Shown piece by piece: positions 8,076 to 15,770 of a stretch of DNA of 64,000 bases (its first letter is position 1; each line of letters starts with the position of its first letter). The stretch covers positions 857,393 to 921,392 of the forward strand of contig NZ_SMFK01000001.1 in assembly GCF_004349355.1 (NCBI RefSeq). The letters run 5' to 3'. A model generated the notes under the pieces. It ran no database searches. It saw only the letters and a program-made list of their open reading frames with translations, and had not been told where the DNA came from. This DNA comes from Flavobacterium cellulosilyticum (GTDB taxonomy: Bacteria > Bacteroidota > Bacteroidia > Flavobacteriales > Flavobacteriaceae). The translations under genes were made by a program, and so were the position numbers.

Positions 8076-8528
8076 TTAAAATTGAAAATTATTCTCAATG
8101 GCAAATTGGTTGGAAGAATCCTTTGCCAATGCTGCCAACTTGGGATAAATCATTTTGTAAGCTGCGATACTCTGGGAAACTTGAAAATCGCCATCCACAA
8201 ACTGGAAACCAAAACCGCAAAGCGGACAGCCGGCAGTTTCTTTGATCGTGTTTCCGGTATGGATATAAACAAAACTGAAATTCGGCAAACCCGAAATTTC
8301 AATCATTCCCTGGTGCAGCTTTCCAAAAGCTTTTTTGTAATCCACGTTTTTGGCTCCCCAAGTGTTGAGTTTTAATTCAAAAATACCCGTCGGAATGGCC
8401 GTTTGAGAAGCAATCTTCACTTCCCTGATTTTATCCTCCAACAAATAACATTGGAAAATTCCGTTGATGTACAACTGGCTTAATGTGCTTTGTTTGCCTT
8501 GGGCAACCCTGATTATCTTGTTTTCCAT
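8076..8528 (-). CDS. DUF5675 family protein
   Basis: A 150-residue protein that matches DUF5675: a beta-rich N-terminus with a motif around YLLED, then IPTGIFELKLNT, a central part with GLPNFSFVYIHTGNT, and a conserved CPLCGFGF-type segment (C-x-x-C). The family occurs in bacteria and phages and has no proven activity; its conserved H-x-G-N and Cys residues resemble a small hydrolase site, which is inference. It is the first gene of a three-gene minus-strand operon with two small membrane proteins, an arrangement that hints at an export or lysis module. Confidence 0.8.
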   Translation of the reverse strand: MENKIIRVAQGKQSTLSQLYINGIFQCYLLEDKIREVKIASQTAIPTGIFELKLNTWGAKNVDYKKAFGKLHQGMIEISGLPNFSFVYIHTGNTIKETAGCPLCGFGFQFVDGDFQVSQSIAAYKMIYPKLAALAKDSSNQFAIENNFQF

Positions 8529-8558
8529 TGTTTTTGTTTTAAGGAGTTGATAAAAAAA

Positions 8559-8581
8559 ATCCCTCGTTTTTGGCGAGGGAT
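8559..8581 (-). terminator. Terminator after the 267-residue protein gene
   Basis: ATCCCTCG (8559-8566) and CGAGGGAT (8574-8581) form a stem followed, on the minus strand, by seven T. It separates the 267-residue gene from the DUF5675 operon, so the two are distinct transcription units. Confidence 0.85.
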
Positions 8582-8596
8582 TCTTCAGGTTTTTTT

Positions 8597-9400
8597 CTAA
8601 AAAGCGTCCTCGACTTTCAAGCAGTTACCACTGGAGAACAAGTAGTAATTTGGTCCCACTTGTTGGTAGAACTCAATTCCGATACACTGCAAAACTGTGG
8701 TATTTACCGTTGGAACAGCTCCATTTGGTAAAGTTGCAGAAATTGTAGTGACAGGAACCGGAGCGTACAAGTCCAAAAAGCCACTGTATTGAATGTCGCT
8801 TACCTCGTTCAAGGCGGCATCCATTGGGTCGTAACTGTTGGTAGTGGCATTGTACTCAAAATCACTAACCACAGAAAGAGAACTAATCAAACGAAAGTGC
8901 GTGGCTCCAGATGGAGCATTCACCAAATTCGCTGGATTAAAGGCATCAACTACCAACTCGCCACTGGCTCTGTCAACCGCGTGGGTCAAAGAGTATGGAG
9001 CGTTGAAAATTCCATTGAAAGAAGAGTTTTTGTCAAACTCGAAACCTTTCAAGTAATTGCGCTGTGTGCTAATTTCAATTTTTCGGTAACCCCTGGCTTC
9101 GGTTTGATCTTCCAAGTTGATTTTCTTCATAATAGAAGTCAATCTTCCAGTAACTTGGCTGTCCGCCATTTGCTTCATCACCTGGGATAAACCAGTTCGA
9201 ACCGATTTCCCGGCTTTGGCGCTCGCGCCAAATTCATTCATATTCTCACGAGTTCTCTCGAACTCCGGTGCAGTGTTTACCTGATCACCTGTTGGACCGC
9301 CAACCATTCCGGCGAAATAGCCTTCTTGTCCTTTAATTTTGAAGTGTCGGATATCTCCAAGAGTTCCAACATACTTAATAACACCCTTTTGTCTTGCCAT
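8597..9400 (-). CDS. Unknown 267-residue protein linked to the DUF5675 block
   Basis: No known domain is recognised. The N-terminus is basic (MARQKGVIKYVGTLGDIRHF), includes a segment EGYFAGMVGGPTG, and is followed by a helical part of about 45-110 with RTREN; the C-terminal half is beta-rich. There is no signal peptide. Proteins with this N-terminus are, from memory, often found next to DUF5675 genes in Flavobacteriia, so the association is probably conserved, although a terminator separates the units here. A phage-like structural or surface role is possible but unproven. Confidence 0.7.
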   Translation of the reverse strand: MARQKGVIKYVGTLGDIRHFKIKGQEGYFAGMVGGPTGDQVNTAPEFERTRENMNEFGASAKAGKSVRTGLSQVMKQMADSQVTGRLTSIMKKINLEDQTEARGYRKIEISTQRNYLKGFEFDKNSSFNGIFNAPYSLTHAVDRASGELVVDAFNPANLVNAPSGATHFRLISSLSVVSDFEYNATTNSYDPMDAALNEVSDIQYSGFLDLYAPVPVTTISATLPNGAVPTVNTTVLQCIGIEFYQQVGPNYYLFSSGNCLKVEDAF

Positions 9401-9436
9401 TTTTTCTAATTTTTAAAAGTTAATTTTTGCTTGCAA

Positions 9437-9467
9437 TTGCTTATTCAAATGTCGATTATTATCTTTG
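9437..9467 (+). promoter_or_regulatory. Promoter of the nuclease gene
   Basis: TTG at 9437-9439 and TATCTTTG at 9460-9467, spaced by 20 bases, fit the flavobacterial -33/-7 pattern. The ATG lies 30 bases downstream. Confidence 0.6.
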
Positions 9468-9497
9468 ATTAAACAACTGTTAAAATACTGAAAATCA

Positions 9498-9989
9498 ATG
9501 CAATACAACGCAAAAACACCGTACACAGTGGAAACCCACTGGCAAATTGAAGAAGTCCTTGACGGCGATAGCATCATTATTTGCCATCGCTTCACCCGAT
9601 TACGAAAAGAAATCCGTCTTTATGGTTTAGATGCACCAGAAGTGAAGATTAATAGAAAGATGATTGAGGACGAAGAGAAAAGCAGTTTGCCTGCCCAATT
9701 ATTGCTCCAATTTGGTTTGCAATCCTTGTACTTCGTTTTGTCGGTTGCACCGCCTAAAACGGCTGTAACTATCATCACGGAACAGGAGAACTATTACGAC
9801 TACTGGAACAGGCAATTGGGGTATGTAATTTTACCCAGTGGATTATGTTTAAATGAGTTACTTTTACAGAATGGGTATGCTAAAGCAACCCAACAGTACT
9901 ACTGTGGCCAGCTTGCAGCGTATCAAACGATGAACCGCCAAGCGCAGCTCAATGGTATTGGGATCTATAGCCAAGTAAAAGTATTCTGA
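9498..9989 (+). CDS. Staphylococcal-nuclease-like (thermonuclease) protein
   Basis: A 163-residue protein with the SNase fold signature: DGDS at 22-25, RLYGLDAPE at 40-48 and a DYWNRQLGYV block at 101-110. Compared with staphylococcal nuclease, Arg40, Asp45 and Glu48 match Arg35, Asp40 and Glu43, and Arg105 matches Arg87, so the calcium site and both catalytic arginines appear intact. These enzymes cut DNA and RNA at phosphodiester bonds. Unlike the secreted enzymes, this one has no signal peptide and is probably cytoplasmic. It lies in the accessory region, in a unit of its own with a good promoter. Confidence 0.85.
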   Translation: MQYNAKTPYTVETHWQIEEVLDGDSIIICHRFTRLRKEIRLYGLDAPEVKINRKMIEDEEKSSLPAQLLLQFGLQSLYFVLSVAPPKTAVTIITEQENYYDYWNRQLGYVILPSGLCLNELLLQNGYAKATQQYYCGQLAAYQTMNRQAQLNGIGIYSQVKVF

Positions 9990-10144
9990 TTTGTTGTACT
10001 TATGTTGTACTAAGGGAGTTTTTAAAATTATGACTACCAATAAATACAACTCCTTACAGGCGTTTAGAGTATATATACAAGTTGGCAGAAAGCATACCAA
10101 AAATTGTGAAATTAGAAATTCAAATCAAATAATAAACCATAATA

Positions 10145-11119
10145 ATGAATGAAAAAAAAGTAGAAATACAAAATATTGAAACTGCTGGACAAGTAGCTTT
10201 GCCTTTTAATGACGAACAGTTCAAAGATTTTATAGTTAGTTTATTAGGTAAACCTCAAACAATCTCCAAATATTTAAGAGGTACTTTTGAAATTAATAAA
10301 GACAATATTATAACATTATTTGAAGTTATAAATCAAAGAATTTACCAACAAAATGATTCTAAATTAATACAATTTAGAGCTTCAATTTATTATAATGACA
10401 ACACTACTGTAACTTTGAATGGATTTGAACATTTAGTTCATTTTAATGAAAAATTACCATTAGTATCTAGAGCAGTGCATTTAACTTGGCAGTATCTTGT
10501 TAAGTTTAGAGATAAAGACACGTTTGAAAAACAAGAAATTTCAGTGTCTTTTATAACAGACAATAATGGACCAATGCCAAGTTTTGATGATGATGTTAAT
10601 CATCGATTTTATGATAGTGGAATAAGTTTTCGTATATCGCATACTGCAAGAACCTGGGGTTCAGACATCGAAGCAATGTTGACAAAAAATTTACAAACAT
10701 TAATTCAAAAAGAAAATAAATTTCTTGATTTCTTCAAATTCAATAATGAAAGAGTTGGCCATTTGATTTCTGCCTTTTTAATTTCTACAACTTTAATAAT
10801 ATCATTATTAAATACAAATCAAATCATTAAAAACGGTAACTATTCAGACAATCCAATATTTTGGATTCATCATTACGGAAACTACATTTTTCTATTTTTG
10901 GGTATATATTTTTTACAGAAAATAACATTAATTATTTTAGAAGAATTTGAATTCTATGGAGCGCCAAGTTTTATAATCTTGACACCCGAATCAGAAAAAA
11001 ATAAAATAAAAAAGCAAAATAGTTATAAAAGAAAATTAGGTAAATATTTACTTGCAGTAATCAGCAGTTTAATTTTGGGTGTAGCAGGGAATTTTCTATA
11101 TACATATTTAACAGCTTAA
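10145..11119 (+). CDS. Unknown protein with C-terminal membrane helices
   Basis: A 324-residue protein. Residues of about 1-200 form a soluble domain without a recognised family; the C-terminal third has three hydrophobic segments (about 207-226, 240-262 and 303-322) with a charged loop in between. The last codons overlap a sequence TTTAACAGCT (11107-11116) that resembles the R-prime-prime box of an integron attC site, and the truncated IS110 starts right after the stop, so the gene may be a cassette whose recombination site was disrupted. Very low GC compared with the minus-strand block fits recent acquisition. Function unknown. Confidence 0.65.
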   Translation: MNEKKVEIQNIETAGQVALPFNDEQFKDFIVSLLGKPQTISKYLRGTFEINKDNIITLFEVINQRIYQQNDSKLIQFRASIYYNDNTTVTLNGFEHLVHFNEKLPLVSRAVHLTWQYLVKFRDKDTFEKQEISVSFITDNNGPMPSFDDDVNHRFYDSGISFRISHTARTWGSDIEAMLTKNLQTLIQKENKFLDFFKFNNERVGHLISAFLISTTLIISLLNTNQIIKNGNYSDNPIFWIHHYGNYIFLFLGIYFLQKITLIILEEFEFYGAPSFIILTPESEKNKIKKQNSYKRKLGKYLLAVISSLILGVAGNFLYTYLTA

Positions 11120-11141
11120 AATGCCATCTGCCAACCGCCAT

Positions 11142-11606
11142 TCTTTTGATATGTGATTTGGTTTGTCGCAGTTTCTTGGTCACTTGCGTTCTATGACGAG
11201 CCAAGGTCGTAAATTGTTCGTGCTCTTCTGTGGGAATAAAAACGCCTTTAAGAAGACCTGATTTTAATTGATTGGACAAGTTTTTAGAATCTAAGGCATC
11301 TGTTTTTTGATAGCGCTCTTTATCTCCTCTCTTTACATCTGAGGGATTAACAACTAGAACATTCCAACCAAGGTTTAAAAAATATCGAGCTACGCTGAAT
11401 CCACAGCAACCCGCTTCATAAACTAAATCTACAGCATGATCTGGAAATGTTCGCTCCACATATTGATACAAATCCTCAGCATTAGAAGGCATCGAATAGG
11501 TCTTGTGAAAAAATAAATCTGTTTGGATAGAAACTGTCCAGCTTTTTTTGTGAATATCTAAACCAATGAATATCTTTGGAATAGAAAAGGCGTCTTGTAA
11601 TTGCAT
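11142..11606 (-). pseudogene. IS110 family transposase, truncated
   Basis: The N-terminal RuvC-like domain of an IS110 recombinase. Using the longest frame (ATG at 11630), the DEDD residues are Asp25 (FIGLD), Glu72 (VYEAG), Asp111 and Asp114 (KTDALD), all present. I place the start at the internal ATG (11606), in front of QLQDAFSIPKIFIG. After HIKR the family similarity stops at about 11142 and the frame runs on into unrelated DNA, so the C-terminal serine domain is missing and the element cannot be active. Full IS110 enzymes are about 300-400 residues. The break coincides with the end of the upstream membrane-protein gene. Confidence 0.85.
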
Positions 11607-11631
11607 AATCTTCGTTTTTAGTACTCTCAAA

Positions 11632-11756
11632 GTTATGCTTTTACATTGATGCTTTGAGCTAGCTGGAATTTAGTGGAATTATCGTTACGCATCAAGTTTT
11701 CGTTAAGCCGAAAACTGAAAGGTTACGAACTTCCAGCCATCTCAAAGTGGCATAAC
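11632..11756 (-). ncRNA. Candidate bridge RNA of the IS110 element
   Basis: Directly 5' of the transposase are four nested stems: GTTATGC/GCATAAC (11632-11638, 11750-11756), CTTTGAG/CTCAAAG (11652-11658, 11741-11747), GCTGGAA/TTCCAGC (11662-11668, 11731-11737) and AGTTTTCG/CGAAAACT (11695-11702, 11709-11716). Between the last two there is a large internal loop (26 and 14 bases). IS110 elements carry a structured guide (bridge) RNA in this place; the assignment is inference from position and fold. Confidence 0.55.
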
Positions 11757-11766
11757 GTTAGATGAC
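11757..11766. repeat. Left inverted repeat of the HEPN gene (attC R-prime-like box)
   Basis: GTTAGATGAC fits the integron core site GTTRRRY and is the exact reverse complement of GTCATCTAAC at 12485-12494. The ATG of the HEPN-like gene lies within it. Confidence 0.6.
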
Positions 11767-12493
11767 ATTTCCAGAAACTATGACAAAAAAGAAACTTTAT
11801 TTGGATTTGAACAATCTTCCTGATTGGTCAGAATTTAATTGGATTGACTTTGAAGTTGATAATTCAATTGAAGCCGTAAAAAAATTACATCAGATAAATA
11901 AAGAAGCTTTTAATACAATTTGTAATGATTTGGAAAGTAAAATTTCCATTCTAAGAAATGAAAATAAAGCCTTAAATGCAGATGAATTGGGTCAATACAT
12001 CCAACATTTATATGGAATAGAAGAGCAAATTATTTTGGAATTGAATAATGTTCAAAGTTCATCAATTATAATTTACTCGTTTGCAATATTTGAGAACAAA
12101 TTGAAAATGATTTCAGAGAAAGTTAAAAGAGATTTTAAATTTGTTTTGCCAACAAAAAAATCAGATTCTTATACCTCAGAATATTGGAAAGTGCTAAAGA
12201 GTTTCGCAGATTTAAAAATTAATAGTGTAGAAAAATATTTCACTCCAATAAAATCTCAAATGGTACTTAGAAATATTATTATTCATCAAAATAATGTCGC
12301 AACAAAAGAACAATATAAAACAATTCATAAAGTACCTGGATTGACTTTCAATGAATTTGAAGAACAGTATTATTTAGTCAATATTGAAAATATATTTATA
12401 GACCAATTAGTTGGAAGAATCGAAATATTTTTTAGAGAATTATTGAATATAATAAAATTAGAAACTAACGAAAGGTTAAGAAACGTCATCTAA
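11762..12493 (+). CDS. Unknown protein with a HEPN-type R-x4-H motif
   Basis: A 243-residue, mostly helical protein. It holds Arg170-Asn-Ile-Ile-Ile-His175, which matches the R-x4-6-H catalytic motif of HEPN ribonucleases, with Asn after the Arg as is common. HEPN proteins cleave RNA and are frequent in toxin-antitoxin and phage-defence systems; no partner gene is adjacent here. The gene fills a unit bounded by perfect 10-base inverted repeats (11757-11766 and 12485-12494), the second of which overlaps the stop codon, as in an integron cassette. The start could be 11762 or the ATG at 11780 (MTKKKLYLDLNN). Confidence 0.6.
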   Translation: MTFPETMTKKKLYLDLNNLPDWSEFNWIDFEVDNSIEAVKKLHQINKEAFNTICNDLESKISILRNENKALNADELGQYIQHLYGIEEQIILELNNVQSSSIIIYSFAIFENKLKMISEKVKRDFKFVLPTKKSDSYTSEYWKVLKSFADLKINSVEKYFTPIKSQMVLRNIIIHQNNVATKEQYKTIHKVPGLTFNEFEEQYYLVNIENIFIDQLVGRIEIFFRELLNIIKLETNERLRNVI

Positions 12494-12570
12494 CAGCTAA
12501 GAGTTTCGTTGGGTGAGTAGCACCAACAATGAAACTCCGGTTGAACGGAACCGATTACATGCCGTTAACA
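12485..12570. repeat. attC-like site downstream of the HEPN gene
   Basis: GTCATCTAAC (12485-12494) contains ATCTAAC, which fits RYYYAAC. It is followed by a strong hairpin: GAGTTTC-GTTGG (12501-12512) pairs with CCAAC-GAAACTC (12523-12527, 12531-12537). A small hairpin CGGTT/AACCG follows. The right side ends in GTTAACA (12564-12570), which only partly fits GTTRRRY. Confidence 0.45.
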
Positions 12571-12805
12571 CTATGGACTTATCGTAAAGATTTTAGAGAG
12601 GATATCAAGAGGATTTAGGATCCACTTTTTTTTGGACTAGTTTCTGCTTCGTTTTTCAGTGTTTTCGGTCACTTTTGGGCATAAAATCCCTTACCCTTAA
12701 TTTAGTCCCCTCTGGTTCTCGTTTGCAATCGCGGATTGTTAAGAAAGTTTTACTTTAAAAATAGCCTCATTCCAGCTATTTACAAATTCTTTATAGTTTT
12801 TATCA
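12571..12805. other. Intergenic region before parDE
   Basis: No gene is seen. Small hairpins occur (CAATC/GATTG at 12726-12738; AATAGC/GCTATT at 12760-12780), without clear function. Confidence 0.4.
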
Positions 12806-12830
12806 AAAGTTACCAAAATTTGGTAACTTT
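12806..12830. promoter_or_regulatory. parDE operator overlapping the -7 element
   Basis: AAAGTTACCAAA (12806-12817) and TTTGGTAACTTT (12819-12830) form perfect 12-base arms around one base. TAACTTTG at 12824-12831 fits the -7 consensus, so a bound repressor would block RNA polymerase. This suits autoregulation by ParD. Confidence 0.75.
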
Positions 12831-12847
12831 GTTAAAACTTAAAAATT

Positions 12848-13096
12848 ATGGGACGAAACACATCAGTTTCTTTAGGAGACTATTTTGAAAAATTTGTCGA
12901 TAACAAGGTTTCTGAAGGTAGATTTAAAAATGCGAGTGAAGTTATTCGCGCCGGATTAAGATTATTAGAAGAAGAGGAAAGCAAAATAATTGCGCTAAAA
13001 AAAGCGATCAATGAAGGAATTGAAAGCGGAATAGCGAATGACTTTGATGCAAAAAATCATCTAGAATTTTTAAAAGCCAAAAAAAGGAATGGGTAA
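12848..13096 (+). CDS. parD: ParD-like antitoxin
   Basis: An 82-residue protein of the ParD/CopG ribbon-helix-helix type: an N-terminal strand with TSVSLGDYFEKFVDNKV, then SEGRFKNASEVIRAGLRLLEEEE as the two helices, and an acidic/basic tail expected to wrap around the toxin. The N-terminal domain should bind the perfect palindrome just upstream and repress the operon. It overlaps the parE start by 8 bases, which couples translation and keeps antitoxin made first. The pair stabilises the element it sits on or acts in stress and defence. Confidence 0.9.
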   Translation: MGRNTSVSLGDYFEKFVDNKVSEGRFKNASEVIRAGLRLLEEEESKIIALKKAINEGIESGIANDFDAKNHLEFLKAKKRNG

Positions 13097-13388
13097 ATTC
13101 ACATTAACAAACAAAGCCGTTGAAGATTTATCTACCATTTGGGATTATACGTATGAAGTTTGGTCAGAAAATCAAGCTGACAAGTATTATTATGGGCTTA
13201 TTGAAGATTGTAAACAATTGGCCGAAAATCAAAGTTTAGGTAAAGTTTATGATCAGATAAACGAAGGAATTTTTGGCTATAAATCGGGTCAACACATACT
13301 GTTTTACAGAAAATTGAGTGAAACCGAAATTGAAATTATAAGGTTTTTACATTGTAGAATGGATTTAAAAAACAGAATTCAAGAATAA
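13089..13388 (+). CDS. parE: ParE/RelE-superfamily toxin
   Basis: A 99-residue RelE/ParE-fold toxin. Typical features are the N-terminal LTNKAVEDLSTIWDYTYE helix region, a central YYYGLIEDCKQLAENQSLG segment, the strand GYKSGQHILFYRK and the C-terminal IEIIRFLHCRMDLKNRI. ParE toxins poison DNA gyrase, whereas RelE toxins cut mRNA in the ribosome; ParD as partner favours the gyrase type. It is intact and should be expressed only with its antitoxin. Confidence 0.9.
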   Translation: MGKFTLTNKAVEDLSTIWDYTYEVWSENQADKYYYGLIEDCKQLAENQSLGKVYDQINEGIFGYKSGQHILFYRKLSETEIEIIRFLHCRMDLKNRIQE

Positions 13389-13563
13389 CAGCTCCCTTGT
13401 TTTCCTACTTACTTTTGAAAACGAATTAAAGCGCTTGCAAAGCGGGTTATTTAAAAAGTATTTTTTTTAAAATCGTTTTGCTCTAACCATTTGCAATTTC
13501 AGTTAAAATAACCTTCTCAATTCACACTTCCCTCCAAAAAAGTTAAATTCTCATCAATTCCTT

Positions 13564-13592
13564 TTGAAGCTATTTTTAAAGCAATATATTTG
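13564..13592 (+). promoter_or_regulatory. Promoter of the aldehyde dehydrogenase gene
   Basis: TTG at 13564-13566 and TATATTTG at 13585-13592 with 18 bases between them match the flavobacterial promoter. The ATG is 36 bases further on. Confidence 0.7.
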
Positions 13593-13628
13593 TGTGGCAA
13601 TCTAACAATTTCAACTAAATAAGTTACA

Positions 13629-15182
13629 ATGATAACAATAGCAGAACAATTCGGAAAGAATGAAGCATTATATCAGTTGGGAATAAAACCCATAAACGCA
13701 GGAACTTCAACGGGAAATACTCATTTTTCATCAGGAGAAACTTTGGATAGTTATTCACCCGTTGACGGAAAATTAATTGCATCCGTTACAACAACTACGC
13801 CAGAAGAATACGAAAAAGTGATGCAATCCGCCACTGAGGCATTCAAAATAGTCAGACTTATACCAGCACCTCAAAGAGGCGAAATCGTACGTCAATTTGG
13901 TGATAAATTACGCAAAAATAAAGAAGCCTTAGGGAAATTAGTTTCCTACGAAATGGGAAAATCATTGCAAGAAGGCTACGGTGAAGTACAGGAAATGATA
14001 GATATCTGTGATTTTGCGGTAGGGCTTTCGCGTCAATTACATGGGCTTACCATGCATTCCGAGCGTCCAGGACACCGGATGTACGAGCAATACCACCCAT
14101 TGGGAATTGTCGGAATCATATCGGCATTCAATTTTCCGGTGGCAGTTTGGGCTTGGAATACCGCTTTGGCTTGGATTTGTGGCGATGTATGCGTCTGGAA
14201 ACCTTCCGAAAAAACACCACTTTGCGGGATTGCCTGTCAAAATATCATTGGTCAAGTAATCAAAGAAAATAACCTACCAGAAGGAATTTCGTGTTTGATT
14301 AATGGCGACTATAAAATAGGAGAATTAATGACCGCCGACAAACGCATTCCTCTTATTTCAGCAACAGGTTCTACCCGAATGGGGAAAATCGTAGCGCAAA
14401 CAGTGGCAGCTCGTTTGGGAAAATCATTATTAGAATTGGGCGGAAACAATGCCATAATTGTAACACCGGATGCCGATATAAAAATGACGGTAATCGGAGC
14501 CGTTTTTGGCGCCGTGGGAACCGCGGGACAGCGTTGTACATCGACCCGTCGTTTGATTATTCACGAAAGCATCTATGATAAAGTGAAAGAAGCTTTGGTT
14601 TCGGCTTATGGTCAATTGAAAATTGGGAATCCATTGGACGAAAGCAATCATGTTGGTCCACTAATCGATGCTCATGCCGTGAAAATGTATGCTTTGGCTT
14701 TAGATAGAGTAGAAGAACAAGGAGGGAAAATTATTGTAGAAGGTGGTGTAATTACTGGTGCTGGTTACGAAAGCGGTTGTTATGTAAAACCAGCCATTGC
14801 CGAAGCACAAAATTCTTTCGATATTGTGCAGCACGAAACTTTTGCACCCGTTTTATATTTGCTGAAATATTCAGGTTCGGTAGAACATGCTATCGCTATT
14901 CAAAACGGAGTAGGGCAAGGATTATCTTCTGCAATTATGACCAATAATTTGCGTGAAGCCGAACTTTTCTTGTCGGTTGTTGGTTCTGATTGTGGTATTT
15001 CGAATGTGAATATTGGAACTTCAGGTGCTGAAATTGGAGGTGCTTTTGGAGGAGAAAAAGATACTGGTGGTGGACGCGAATCGGGTTCCGATGCTTGGAA
15101 AGTCTACATGCGTCGTCAAACCAATACAATCAATTATACTACAAGTTTACCCTTGGCACAAGGAATAAAGTTTGATTTGTAA
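13629..15182 (+). CDS. ALDH7-type aldehyde dehydrogenase (aminoadipate semialdehyde dehydrogenase)
   Basis: A 517-residue NAD(P)-dependent aldehyde dehydrogenase. The catalytic Cys303 is in AGQRCTST, Glu269 in LLELGGNN and Asn168 in SAFNFP. The overall sequence fits the ALDH7 (antiquitin) family, whose bacterial members oxidise L-2-aminoadipate 6-semialdehyde (in equilibrium with piperideine-6-carboxylate) to aminoadipate in lysine breakdown. Substrate choice cannot be proved from sequence alone. It is a single-gene unit with its own promoter and ends before a strong bidirectional terminator. It marks the return from accessory to core genes. Confidence 0.85.
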   Translation: MITIAEQFGKNEALYQLGIKPINAGTSTGNTHFSSGETLDSYSPVDGKLIASVTTTTPEEYEKVMQSATEAFKIVRLIPAPQRGEIVRQFGDKLRKNKEALGKLVSYEMGKSLQEGYGEVQEMIDICDFAVGLSRQLHGLTMHSERPGHRMYEQYHPLGIVGIISAFNFPVAVWAWNTALAWICGDVCVWKPSEKTPLCGIACQNIIGQVIKENNLPEGISCLINGDYKIGELMTADKRIPLISATGSTRMGKIVAQTVAARLGKSLLELGGNNAIIVTPDADIKMTVIGAVFGAVGTAGQRCTSTRRLIIHESIYDKVKEALVSAYGQLKIGNPLDESNHVGPLIDAHAVKMYALALDRVEEQGGKIIVEGGVITGAGYESGCYVKPAIAEAQNSFDIVQHETFAPVLYLLKYSGSVEHAIAIQNGVGQGLSSAIMTNNLREAELFLSVVGSDCGISNVNIGTSGAEIGGAFGGEKDTGGGRESGSDAWKVYMRRQTNTINYTTSLPLAQGIKFDL

Positions 15183-15204
15183 CAGAGATAAAACCTCAAA
15201 AAAA

Positions 15205-15232
15205 AACGGCTCTGAAATATTTCGGAGCCGTT
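15205..15232. terminator. Bidirectional terminator
   Basis: AACGGCTCTGAAAT and ATTTCGGAGCCGTT form a 14-base stem (one G-T pair) with A and T tracts on both sides. It serves the dehydrogenase gene and the converging barrel-protein gene. Confidence 0.9.
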
Positions 15233-15255
15233 TTTTGTATATTAAATTCAAATTG

Positions 15256-15738
15256 TTACAAATTGAAAGACACTCCAATATCAAAAGTAGCACCATTGTT
15301 ATATCTTGATATTGCTTCTGTATCATATTTTGCAATTGGAACCGAAAATTCAGAAAAAATTCCAAAACCTTCTGAGAAAAAATACCTTGCACCAAGATGT
15401 CCACCAAAGTTTTTTATACCTAAATTTAATCCAGGATACAAATCAAAATGGGGATCTACATTTAAGACATTTCCTAAATTAGCATTAAATCTAAGTTTAG
15501 CATCAAAACGATAATCACTATTAACAACACTTATATGACTTCCGCCTAATAGATAAGAAGCAAGCACGCCAACAGAAATGTTTTCTCCCAAACCAAAATC
15601 AGTTGAAGCTACAATTCCAGTTCCACCATCTTGAATGTTCATTCCAAGGTTGAATTTTGTGTCTCCTTTTCCTTTAAAGGCTTGAGCGTTTAGCATACAA
15701 AATGCTCCTAATAATACGAGAGTAAAAATTTTTTTCAT
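15256..15738 (-). CDS. Small outer-membrane beta-barrel-like protein
   Basis: A 160-residue protein with a signal peptide (MKKIFTLVLLGAFCMLNAQA, cut after AQA) and alternating beta strands with aromatic ends and a C-terminal strand ending in FDIGVSFNL, as in small outer-membrane barrels. From memory it resembles flavobacterial proteins annotated DUF6646; that name is not certain. It likely sits in the outer membrane. It is in a unit of its own and its function is unknown. Confidence 0.75.
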   Translation of the reverse strand: MKKIFTLVLLGAFCMLNAQAFKGKGDTKFNLGMNIQDGGTGIVASTDFGLGENISVGVLASYLLGGSHISVVNSDYRFDAKLRFNANLGNVLNVDPHFDLYPGLNLGIKNFGGHLGARYFFSEGFGIFSEFSVPIAKYDTEAISRYNNGATFDIGVSFNL

Positions 15739-15770
15739 AGTTTGAGTTTTTTGTAAATATAATAATATTT

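Noticed and set aside
11061..11141. Last 27 codons of the IS110 frame
   Set aside because: They continue past the break of family similarity and run into the neighbouring gene on the other strand.
11757..12570. A complete integron
   Set aside because: No IntI or attI is seen; only attC-like sites are supported, and the right-hand core box is imperfect.
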